DNA from: an uncultured Verrucomicrobiales bacterium | GTDB taxonomy: Bacteria; Verrucomicrobiota; Verrucomicrobiae; Limisphaerales; CANJSG01 | Length of the DNA: 5,848 bases | Direction: 5' to 3' | NCBI GenBank assembly: GCA_946480965.1 | Contig: CAMLMI010000315.1 | Location: 1 to 5,848, forward strand | Shown: positions 1 to 5,548 of the stretch, in pieces | How positions within the stretch are numbered: position 1 is the stretch's first letter | Layout of the letters: every line of letters begins with the position of its first letter | Program-made: the position numbers and the translations under genes | The notes under the pieces: model-generated | Told to the model about the DNA's origin: nothing | Database searches by the model: none | Seen by the model: only the letters and a program-made list of their open reading frames with translations

Positions 1-1
1 G

Positions 2-457
2 CACGACGTCGCCATACATCTGGATGAAGCGGCGGTAGCAGTCCCAGGCGAAGCGTTCGTTCTGCGTGGCCGCGACGAGCGCGAGCACGGTCTGGTCGTT
101 CAGGCCGAGGTTCAGGATCGTGTCCATCATGCCGGGCATGGAATCACGCGCGCCGGAACGGACGGCGACGAGGAGGGGCATGCCCTTGGTCGCGCCGAAC
201 TTGGTGCCCATGATCTTCTCCATGTTGGCCACACCGGCTTCCATCTGGGCCTGGAGCTCCTTGGGATACGTCTTCTTGTGGGCGTAGTAGTAGGTGCAGA
301 CCTCGGTGGTGATGGTGAATCCCGGAGGGACGGGGAGACCGATGCGGGTCATCTCGGCGAGGTTGGCGCCCTTGCCGCCGAGCAGGGCCTTCATGGTCCC
401 GTCGCCGTCGGCCTTCTTGTTGCCCCAGGTGTAAACGTATTTCGGTGCTTTTGGCAT
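2..457 (-). CDS. ppdK: Pyruvate, phosphate dikinase, N-terminal part (runs off left edge)
   Basis: This cytoplasmic enzyme interconverts pyruvate + ATP + phosphate with phosphoenolpyruvate + AMP + pyrophosphate. It links glycolysis and gluconeogenesis. Only the first 152 residues of a protein usually near 880-900 residues are in the window. The N-terminal nucleotide-binding domain is unmistakable: [12 protein letters not shown] at residues 25-36, [13 protein letters not shown] at 40-52, [15 protein letters not shown] at 99-113 followed by ILNLGLND, and [12 protein letters not shown] at 141-152. K29 and R100 sit where the ATP-binding Lys and Arg of the Clostridium symbiosum enzyme lie (Lys22 and Arg92 there). 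The start at 457 is chosen because it gives the family's usual short lead into a Y-x-Y/W-G element. No Shine-Dalgarno sequence precedes it. The nearest upstream gene on the same strand (DUF2314) ends 161 bp away, so a separate promoter is likely. The identification is close to certain. Confidence 0.97.
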   Translation of the reverse strand, partial: MPKAPKYVYTWGNKKADGDGTMKALLGGKGANLAEMTRIGLPVPPGFTITTEVCTYYYAHKKTYPKELQAQMEAGVANMEKIMGTKFGATKGMPLLVAVRSGARDSMPGMMDTILNLGLNDQTVLALVAATQNERFAWDCYRRFIQMYGDVV

Positions 458-533
458 AAATGTCGTGGTGTGCTTTGCGTCGTCCGGGAGCGGGGAAACG
501 GCATGGGAAAGCGCACGGAACACCGCTCCGCAT

Positions 534-550
534 CGCTCGGAAAACGAGCG
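534..550. other. Short GC-rich inverted repeat upstream of ppdK
   Basis: CGCTCG and CGAGCG form a perfect 6-bp inverted repeat around a 5-base gaaaa spacer. It lies about 77 bp upstream of the ppdK start. On the minus strand it could be a small hairpin in the ppdK leader, or a symmetric protein-binding site close to the proposed transcription start. No T-run follows it on the minus strand, so it is not a terminator there. In DNA this rich in GC, a repeat this short can occur by chance. Confidence 0.3.
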
Positions 551-553
551 GCG

Positions 554-581
554 ACGCTAACAAAGGCGGGGGGCGAGTCAA
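554..581 (-). promoter_or_regulatory. ppdK: Candidate sigma-70-type promoter for ppdK
   Basis: On the minus strand TTGACT (581-576) matches five of six bases of the -35 consensus. It is followed after 16 bases by TAGCGT (559-554), a weak -10 that keeps only the first two bases and the final T. Transcription would begin near 547 and give a leader of about 90 bases before the ppdK start at 457. The position in the only gap upstream of ppdK supports it, but the poor -10 means it may be chance. Confidence 0.28.
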
Positions 582-596
582 CGGGAGTTTGTCGCC

Positions 597-620
597 GAAC
601 CGGCCAAAACAGGGCGGTTC
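597..620. other. Imperfect inverted repeat overlapping the DUF2314 stop codon
   Basis: GAACCG (597-602) pairs with CGGTTC (615-620). After one G-G mismatch, CC pairs with GG around an AAAACA loop. The repeat overlaps the stop codon of the DUF2314 gene, so it could form an mRNA hairpin at the 3' end of that gene. There is no T-run on the minus-strand side. The only T-run (626-630) is on the opposite side, so a classical terminator for the minus-strand gene is not supported. Confidence 0.25.
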
Positions 621-1869
621 ACGCCTTTTTATCCCCTTCCCGATAGGCCGCGGCGACGACCGCCGCCGTGAAGGCCCCGACCATCTCTCCGTTCCGCAGG
701 AAGGCCCAGTCCTCCACCCCGGAAACCGGCACCGTGACCGGCGATCCCAGACGCAGCCCGTCCAGATCCACAGGATCGTTGCCGAGGCGGCCGGAAACGC
801 TCTCGCCCGAGATCGCGTCCACCTCCACCCAGATGTGCTCGGTCCGCCCGCCCCGCGTCAGGGGAACCTTGACCGAGAAGCCTTCGGCGGAGCGGGTGTT
901 GAAGGCCTCGAGGAACTCCGGCCAGCGGGCCCGGGCCTCGGCCTCGGCGGCCTCCAGCGCTTCGGGCCGGTCGTCGATGCGGACCACCGGAAGCTGCTGG
1001 AGCGAACCGAACAGATCGAAGACACTGTCCGACCTTAGCTTCTCCTCCAGCTCGTCGGTCCACGGCAGCACCTGCTCGGTCTCGGGCAGGTAGATCGCGA
1101 GCACGTCGGGCCCGGCCAGCTCGGCGACCAGCTTCGCGATCCACGGATACGCTTCGCGCCGGTCAGCGAAGCCGCCGCCCATGTAGTCCACGGCCATCCA
1201 GCCCCGGCACTCGGTGATCGCGTAATGGATCCGCAGATCCTTCACGCCCTCGGCCGCCTTGTCCGGCTCGTCCATGTAGGGCCGGTCGTGGTTGTGGACG
1301 ACGAACATGCCGTGCGGGGTGTTGGCCATGTTGAAGGGGCCGGTGCCCACCACCCAGCAGTCCGATTCCCCGCCGCCCGTTGCCCGGGCGGAAGCGGGAT
1401 CTTCGTTGCGGTCCGCCTTGAACTCCCGGCCCCAGACGGACTTGAAGTAGGTGGCGAGCAGCACGGGATCCAGGTAGCGGGGCTTCCGCAGCCAGATCGC
1501 CACGGAGGTCATCGGCCGGTCGGGGCTCTCCGGGCGCGGGCGGAACTTGCGGAGCACGTCCCATGCGAACCAGACGGCGAATCCGGCGAGCATCAGCGTG
1601 ATCCACGAGAAGCCCTTGTCGGCCAGCTTCGCGAGCTGCAGGGCGACGACCAGGCCGAGCGCCGCCGCCACTGGCCAGCGGGCCCAAAGCCTCCCGGCCC
1701 ACAGCAGCCCGCCCCCCGCCAGCATCGCCGCGCCCACGGTGATCGACACCACGGCGGACACGCCCGCCGAACGGAGGCCCAGCCACAATGTCGCCGCGCC
1801 CATCGCGAGAACGCAGATGCTGTCGAACAGGAAGTCGCTCCGGCTTTCGTGGGAAGATTTGGGCTCCAT
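619..1869 (-). CDS. Membrane protein with four N-terminal helices and a C-terminal DUF2314 domain
   Basis: This 416-residue protein has no assigned function. Residues about 13-32, 37-59, 65-82 and 88-106 are hydrophobic and read as four transmembrane helices. A basic RKFRPRP stretch follows, so the remaining 300 residues are probably cytoplasmic. The middle section (about 121-300) begins with an AIWLRKP strand (124-130) and a helix ending WGREF (146-150). It then has alternating strands (CWVVGTG at 171, MFVVHNHDRPY at 188), and distantly resembles DUF4261/DUF4026-type domains; this is a tentative reading. The C-terminal 90 residues fit DUF2314: FSVKVPL (331-337), HIWVEV (345-350), GRLGNDP (360-366) and DWAFL (387-391). 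DUF2314 is itself uncharacterised. The start at 1869 is the only ATG giving a complete first helix. It has no Shine-Dalgarno sequence. The gene follows the zinc-ribbon gene after 54 bp and may share its transcript. Confidence 0.88.
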   Translation of the reverse strand: MEPKSSHESRSDFLFDSICVLAMGAATLWLGLRSAGVSAVVSITVGAAMLAGGGLLWAGRLWARWPVAAALGLVVALQLAKLADKGFSWITLMLAGFAVWFAWDVLRKFRPRPESPDRPMTSVAIWLRKPRYLDPVLLATYFKSVWGREFKADRNEDPASARATGGGESDCWVVGTGPFNMANTPHGMFVVHNHDRPYMDEPDKAAEGVKDLRIHYAITECRGWMAVDYMGGGFADRREAYPWIAKLVAELAGPDVLAIYLPETEQVLPWTDELEEKLRSDSVFDLFGSLQQLPVVRIDDRPEALEAAEAEARARWPEFLEAFNTRSAEGFSVKVPLTRGGRTEHIWVEVDAISGESVSGRLGNDPVDLDGLRLGSPVTVPVSGVEDWAFLRNGEMVGAFTAAVVAAAYREGDKKA

Positions 1870-1894
1870 GTCGCCGGGAAAAATGCCCGGAGCC
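1862..1894 (-). promoter_or_regulatory. Possible mRNA hairpin enclosing the DUF2314 gene start codon
   Basis: On the minus strand CCGGG (1890-1886) pairs with CCCGG (1878-1874) around a CATTTTT loop, ending 4 bases before the ATG. The flanking GGCT (1894-1891) can pair with AGCC (1865-1862) in codons 2-3, which would place the start codon inside a longer stem-loop. This could limit ribosome access. It is a short structure in GC-rich DNA, so its relevance is uncertain. Confidence 0.25.
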
Positions 1895-1923
1895 GCCGCC
1901 CGCTGTCGAACCCGATCCGGCCT

Positions 1924-2121
1924 TCAGTCGAAGTCCGAACAGCTCATGAAGTAGTGGCAGCGTGGGCAGCGGAGCTTGCACTTCTCGTTGTGCAGCTCGT
2001 GGCTGCAACGCGGGCACCAGCGCCAATGCTCGCCGAGCAGCGCCTCGCCCTCGGGCCGACAGGACGGTCCGGGGGCGTCGGCCGGATCCTTCGGGGGCGG
2101 GGTCTCGTCCATGCGCGGCAT
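1924..2121 (-). CDS. Small CPxC zinc-ribbon protein
   Basis: This 65-residue protein has a flexible, Pro/Glu/Asp-rich first half and a compact cysteine-rich second half. Two CPRC knuckles (C36/C39 and C52/C55) are separated by 12 residues, the spacing of a rubredoxin-like zinc ribbon. Further cysteines at 48 and 61 and an ending of SCSDFD resemble a widespread family of tiny bacterial proteins that end in a C-S-C-x-D-type tail; the resemblance is from memory and the function is unknown. Binding of one Zn2+ is inferred from the cysteine spacing. The start at 2121 is preferred over an in-frame ATG at 2214 because the longer form would run through the terminator of the gene upstream. The ATG at 2112 is another possible start. 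No Shine-Dalgarno sequence is visible at 2121. The protein may bind nucleic acid or a partner protein, but nothing here decides this. Confidence 0.78.
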   Translation of the reverse strand: MPRMDETPPPKDPADAPGPSCRPEGEALLGEHWRWCPRCSHELHNEKCKLRCPRCHYFMSCSDFD

Positions 2122-2156
2122 GAAACTGACGCGGATCTGCGGCCGCTGCCCATTCC

Positions 2157-2196
2157 AAAAAGAACGCGGGCGGTCCCCCTTCGGAAACCGCCCGCG
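2157..2196 (-). terminator. Strong intrinsic terminator of the DUF3352-like gene
   Basis: Read on the minus strand, a perfect 10-bp GC-rich stem (2196-2187 paired with 2174-2165, CGCGGGCGGT/ACCGCCCGCG) closes a 12-base loop. It is followed at once by TTCTTTTT (2164-2157). It begins 24 bases past the stop codon of the DUF3352-like gene, where a Rho-independent terminator is expected. It is the clearest terminator in the window and argues that the zinc-ribbon and DUF2314 genes are not simply part of the upstream transcript. Confidence 0.88.
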
Positions 2197-2219
2197 AGAA
2201 ACGCAGCCGCCCATCGGTC

Positions 2220-4025
2220 CTACTTCGCCCCGGCCGGGACCGGCGTATAGACCCGCAGCCGGAAGCCGTTGGCATCCGCTTCGCCACCCATGACAACGAA
2301 GCCGAAATGCTTCTCGATCTGGTCGAAGGGCGGATACAGCCGGTGGTCGAAGATGGAGCCGAACTTTTCGCCCAAAGCGGCCTGGAGCGGGCTTTCAAGG
2401 CCGGCGTCTTCGGACAGCTTGGCCAGCCGGGACGCGAGCCGGTTCTGCTCGCGGGCGTTTTGATAGACGAAGAACCCCGTGCCCAGGCCGCCCACCTTTT
2501 CGGCCGCCGCCGCCAGACCCTCGCGGTCGCGCAGGGCCGACTTGGCGTCTTCGCCGCGCCGGAGGAATTCCAGCAGCGCGTCCGTGTCCGACGAGATGGC
2601 GAGATAGCCCGCGGCGGGAGCGAACTGCACGCCGCCGCTCTCGCTCGAGAGGGTGTAGATCTTTTTCCCGTCCACCTCCCGTTCCTGCAACATGCCGGGC
2701 AGCGTCATGGTCTCGGCCAGCGCCTTGATCCCCTTGGCCAGGCGTTCGGGCGCGGGCGAACCGATGAGGATGACCGAGCGGGGCTGCTCCAGCTCCTCGG
2801 CCGAGGAACCGATGGGCGGCTTCTGGTAGGCGACGAGGTCGTCGCCGAGCTGCGCGAAGAGCTCCTTGCGGAGATCGAAGTCCGGGTTCGCTTCCTTGCC
2901 CGCGCTGTCGATCACCATCTTCAACGTCATCTCGGCGGCCGGGCTGGCCCCTTTGACGGCGCTCTCGATCCCCTGCCAGAGCTTCGCGAAATCGATCCGC
3001 CAGCGGGTCGCGCTCAGCACGTCGGCCGGCACGAAGGCGGGCGGCGCCGAGGGTTTGGCCGCACCGGCCAGCAGGGCGAGCAGGCCCTGGCGTTCCGAGG
3101 AGGGCTGGCCCAGGAAAAACTCGACCAGGGAACCGGCCTCGTCCGCCTTCAGGGCGAACGACGCGCTCTTCAACCCGCCCAGCCCGAGGAGATCCACGAT
3201 GCGTTTCGGGGAAACGCCGCCCTGCTGCGGCGCGTTCGCCAAGGCGAGCTTCAGCAGCGGCTGCGGATTGGCCCAGCCCAGGACCAGCGCGTTCGACAGC
3301 GCCTTGGTCTGCGCGGTCTGGAACGCCCCGAGGGCGGCGACCGACGGGGCGGCCGCGCCGGACTGGAGCGCCAGCACCCGCGCGATCGTGTTCGTCCGCG
3401 TGCCAATCACGAGCAACGGCCCCGACTGGCCCACGCTGAGATCGATCTTCCGCGCTGGTCTGTCCTCCTCCCCGTCGCCCGCGAGCGCCTCGGGCAACAG
3501 CGCCCGGAGGGCCTCGTCGGTCGTCGTCCAGGTCATGAACTCCGCTCCGCCCACGCGGTCCGTGCGGATGGTCCGCCCGGCGTCGGTCCAGGACTGGCGC
3601 AGCTTGGCCAGCGCGTCCTTCAGCTTCGGCGCCTGGTCGAGCGTGTCCACGAGCATGAGCAACGCCGGATCGGAGTTGGTTCCGCCGACCGGTTCGGCGG
3701 CGACCACGGCGAACGTGACCTGGCCCTTGGCGAGGTCGCGGAAATCGTCCGCCTTGAGCAACAACACGTCCTCCAGCGGCTTGAAGACATTGGTCCGCAG
3801 CCCGCCCCAGAGGTGTTCCTGGAAGGGCTTCATCGCCGGGTCGCGCAGGATCGCGGTGCTGGGCGAGGCGGTCCAAAAGGTCCGGAACCGTGCGGCGTCG
3901 GGCACGGAGCAGAAGGCCAGTGTGTCGTCGGGCAGCAGCCTTTCCGGCGCGGGCACCTGGGCGGCCGGGAGGAGAAGGGTCGTGGCCAGCAACGCCGGCC
4001 CGAAAAACAGTCTGGATGGTATCAT
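2220..4025 (-). CDS. Secreted DUF3352-like protein of unknown function
   Basis: This 601-residue protein starts with a signal peptide: R5, a hydrophobic run from about 6 to 19, then PAAQVPAP with cleavage likely between 21 and 26. It is therefore probably periplasmic or otherwise exported. The segment after cleavage (LLPDDTLAFCSVPD at 30-43, then a helix and an RDPAMKPF-type motif) is the opening I associate with DUF3352-type proteins of Verrucomicrobiota and Planctomycetota. I see no catalytic motif. Two regions look like copies of one alpha/beta module, about 103-253 and 397-523 (see findings). The start at 4025 is chosen because it begins the signal peptide. The frame stays open to 4313, but that extension is Arg/Gly-rich and crosses the intergenic region into the divergent transporter gene. 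The start lacks a Shine-Dalgarno sequence. The gene ends in a strong terminator, so it is probably transcribed alone. The family call is moderately sure. Confidence 0.85.
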   Translation of the reverse strand: MIPSRLFFGPALLATTLLLPAAQVPAPERLLPDDTLAFCSVPDAARFRTFWTASPSTAILRDPAMKPFQEHLWGGLRTNVFKPLEDVLLLKADDFRDLAKGQVTFAVVAAEPVGGTNSDPALLMLVDTLDQAPKLKDALAKLRQSWTDAGRTIRTDRVGGAEFMTWTTTDEALRALLPEALAGDGEEDRPARKIDLSVGQSGPLLVIGTRTNTIARVLALQSGAAAPSVAALGAFQTAQTKALSNALVLGWANPQPLLKLALANAPQQGGVSPKRIVDLLGLGGLKSASFALKADEAGSLVEFFLGQPSSERQGLLALLAGAAKPSAPPAFVPADVLSATRWRIDFAKLWQGIESAVKGASPAAEMTLKMVIDSAGKEANPDFDLRKELFAQLGDDLVAYQKPPIGSSAEELEQPRSVILIGSPAPERLAKGIKALAETMTLPGMLQEREVDGKKIYTLSSESGGVQFAPAAGYLAISSDTDALLEFLRRGEDAKSALRDREGLAAAAEKVGGLGTGFFVYQNAREQNRLASRLAKLSEDAGLESPLQAALGEKFGSIFDHRLYPPFDQIEKHFGFVVMGGEADANGFRLRVYTPVPAGAK

Positions 4026-4233
4026 TGAGAAAAAACGCGCCCGTGACCGGCCGTTCAACCTCCGCCGCGCCACGACGCGCGGGGCGAGACTGGCGAGACC
4101 CGACCGCGCCGACAAGCGCGGCTTGGAGCGGCCGCGCCAAAAGCCCCGCCCGCCCGATCCAACAGGCACCCGCCGGTTGACGCCGCCGCGTTCCGCGCCA
4201 GCTTGCCCGCTCCTCGTTCCGGGGAATTTGCCG
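4026..4233. other. Divergent intergenic region between the DUF3352-like and MFS genes
   Basis: These 208 bp separate two divergent start codons and must hold promoters for both. The sequence is very GC-rich. TTGACG at 4177-4182 is a good plus-strand -35 match, but no convincing -10 lies 16-18 bases later. TTGAAC on the minus strand (4058-4053) is followed 17 bases on only by a TTTTTT run at 4035-4030, too close to the start at 4025 for a normal leader. I see no RNA gene or clear operator. Open frames cross the gap on both strands, but their translations are low-complexity Arg/Pro/Gly-rich and not gene-like. Confidence 0.55.
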
Positions 4234-5457
4234 ATGAAGCCTCTTGCCGAACGTCCGTTGCTCCTCCTGCTGGCCGCCGTCCAGTTCACCCACATCATGG
4301 ACTTCATGATCATGATGCCGCTGGGGCCGCAGCTGATGCGCGACCTCGCGGTGTCGCCCGCGCAGTTCAGCGTCCTGGTGGCGGCCTATAGCGTTACGGC
4401 GGGCATCGTCGGACTGCTGGCCGCGCCGTTCATCGACCGGCACGACCGTCGGCCGCTGCTGTTGATCACGTATGCGGGCTTCATCCTCGGCACGCTGGCC
4501 TGCGCGCTCTCGCACACCTACGCGTCGCTGCTCGTGTCGCGCGCGGTCTGCGGGGCTTTCGGCGGCGTGTCGGGCTCGCTCGTGCTGGCGATCGTGAGCG
4601 ACGTGGTGCCGCCGGAGCGGCGCGCGACGGGCATGGGCATCATCATGACGGCCTTCTCGGCGGCGGCGGCGCTGGGCGTGCCCTTTGGCCTGTATCTGGC
4701 CCACGCCTTCGTCTGGGAAACGCCGTTCTTCCTCCTGGCCGGCATCGCCACCGTCGTATGGGCGCTGCTGCTGGCCAAGGCGCCGTCGGTGCGCGGGCAT
4801 CTGGACCATCGAACCGGCGGCATCTGGGAGTCCTTCCTCGCGCTGCTCGCGAACGCGAACGCGCAGCGAGGGCTGGCCTTCATGGGCGTGATGATCTTCG
4901 GCCACTTCGCCATAATCCCGCTGCTCTCGGCCTATCTGGTGAAGAACGTTGGCCTGGCGGAGGCGCACATCCCGTTGGTCTATCTCGCCGGCGGCGTGGC
5001 GACGGTCTTCACCTCGCCGTTCGTGGGGCGGCAGGCGGACAAGCTGGGCCGCCGCCGCGTCTTCACCGTGATGGTCGTGGTGGCGTCGCTGGTGACGCTG
5101 GCCCTGAGCCATGCGCGGCCGATGCCGCTGTGGGCGGTGCTGGGCCTGGGCGCGATGTTCTTCGTCTTCGCCAGCGGCCGGTTCGTGCCGGGACAGGCGG
5201 TGGTCTCGTTGGCGGTGCTGCCGCAGCAACGCGGCGCCTTCATGAGCCTCGTGGCCTGTTCGCGCGATCTGGTGTCGGGCCTGACCTCCGCGCTGAGCGG
5301 ATGGCTCGTGACTCCGGGAACGGACGGCCGTTTGCAGGGCTACCACTGGATCGGCTGGCTGGCCGTGGCGGCGAACGTGGTCAGTCTCATTCTCGTCCGC
5401 CGCGTGCGCAGCGTGGAAGGAGCGGCCGCGCCTGGGGCGAAGAAGCTCTCGGAGTAG
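4234..5457 (+). CDS. MFS transporter, DHA1-like, 12 membrane helices
   Basis: This 407-residue inner-membrane protein is a complete major facilitator superfamily carrier, probably a proton-driven exporter or uptake system of unknown substrate. Twelve hydrophobic segments are visible, six before and six after a loop at about 184-210. D23 lies in helix 1 just before MIMMPLGP. The helix 2-3 loop has IDRHDRRP (67-74), a motif A in which the usual Gly before the Arg pair is Asp. RAVCGAFGG (103-111) is motif B in helix 4. SDVVPPERRATGMG (122-135) forms the 4-5 loop, and GVPFG (148-152) matches the G-x-P-x-G core of motif C in helix 5. A second motif A, DKLGRRR (269-275), lies between helices 8 and 9. 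The start at 4234 gives a normal short N terminus and has GGGGAA 7 bases upstream. The DUF2264 gene follows 91 bp downstream on the same strand, so the substrate could be a sugar or glycan product, which is speculation. Confidence 0.94.
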   Translation: MKPLAERPLLLLLAAVQFTHIMDFMIMMPLGPQLMRDLAVSPAQFSVLVAAYSVTAGIVGLLAAPFIDRHDRRPLLLITYAGFILGTLACALSHTYASLLVSRAVCGAFGGVSGSLVLAIVSDVVPPERRATGMGIIMTAFSAAAALGVPFGLYLAHAFVWETPFFLLAGIATVVWALLLAKAPSVRGHLDHRTGGIWESFLALLANANAQRGLAFMGVMIFGHFAIIPLLSAYLVKNVGLAEAHIPLVYLAGGVATVFTSPFVGRQADKLGRRRVFTVMVVVASLVTLALSHARPMPLWAVLGLGAMFFVFASGRFVPGQAVVSLAVLPQQRGAFMSLVACSRDLVSGLTSALSGWLVTPGTDGRLQGYHWIGWLAVAANVVSLILVRRVRSVEGAAAPGAKKLSE

Positions 5458-5535
5458 CGGTCCGTTCTTCTTTCGACGTTTCCTCACCCGATCGGGCGCT
5501 TTTCCCGGCGGGAATTCCGTGGTTGCTTGGCCGAC

Positions 5536-5539
5536 AGGA
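5536..5539 (+). promoter_or_regulatory. Ribosome binding site of the DUF2264 gene
   Basis: AGGA lies 9 bases before the ATG at 5549. It supports that start, which also begins a complete twin-arginine signal peptide. It is one of only two recognisable Shine-Dalgarno sequences in the window. Confidence 0.6.
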
Positions 5540-5548
5540 TTTCTCGCC

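Noticed and set aside
2307..4028. A 573-codon plus-strand open frame antisense to the DUF3352-like gene
   Set aside because: The opposite strand has a signal peptide, family-like motifs and a terminator. This frame has only an Arg/Gly/Leu-rich composition and no recognisable domain.
4030..4058. TTGAAC-17-TTTTTT as a minus-strand promoter for the DUF3352-like gene
   Set aside because: The -10 is very poor and transcription would start at or inside the first codons.
2866..4233. Plus-strand frame continuous with the MFS gene, open for 456 codons before its start
   Set aside because: It is antisense to the DUF3352-like gene, and its translation is Ser/Arg/Ala-rich without domain features. The MFS fold starts cleanly at 4234 with a ribosome binding site.
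4026..4313. N-terminal extension of the DUF3352-like gene to an ATG at 4313
   Set aside because: It would put 96 Arg/Gly-rich residues ahead of a clear signal peptide and overlap the start of the divergent MFS gene.
5488..5509. CCCGATCGGG and nearby CGGG/CCCG repeats after the MFS gene, as a terminator
   Set aside because: The first palindrome leaves a loop of only two bases, the alternative stem is four to five pairs, and no T-run follows either one.
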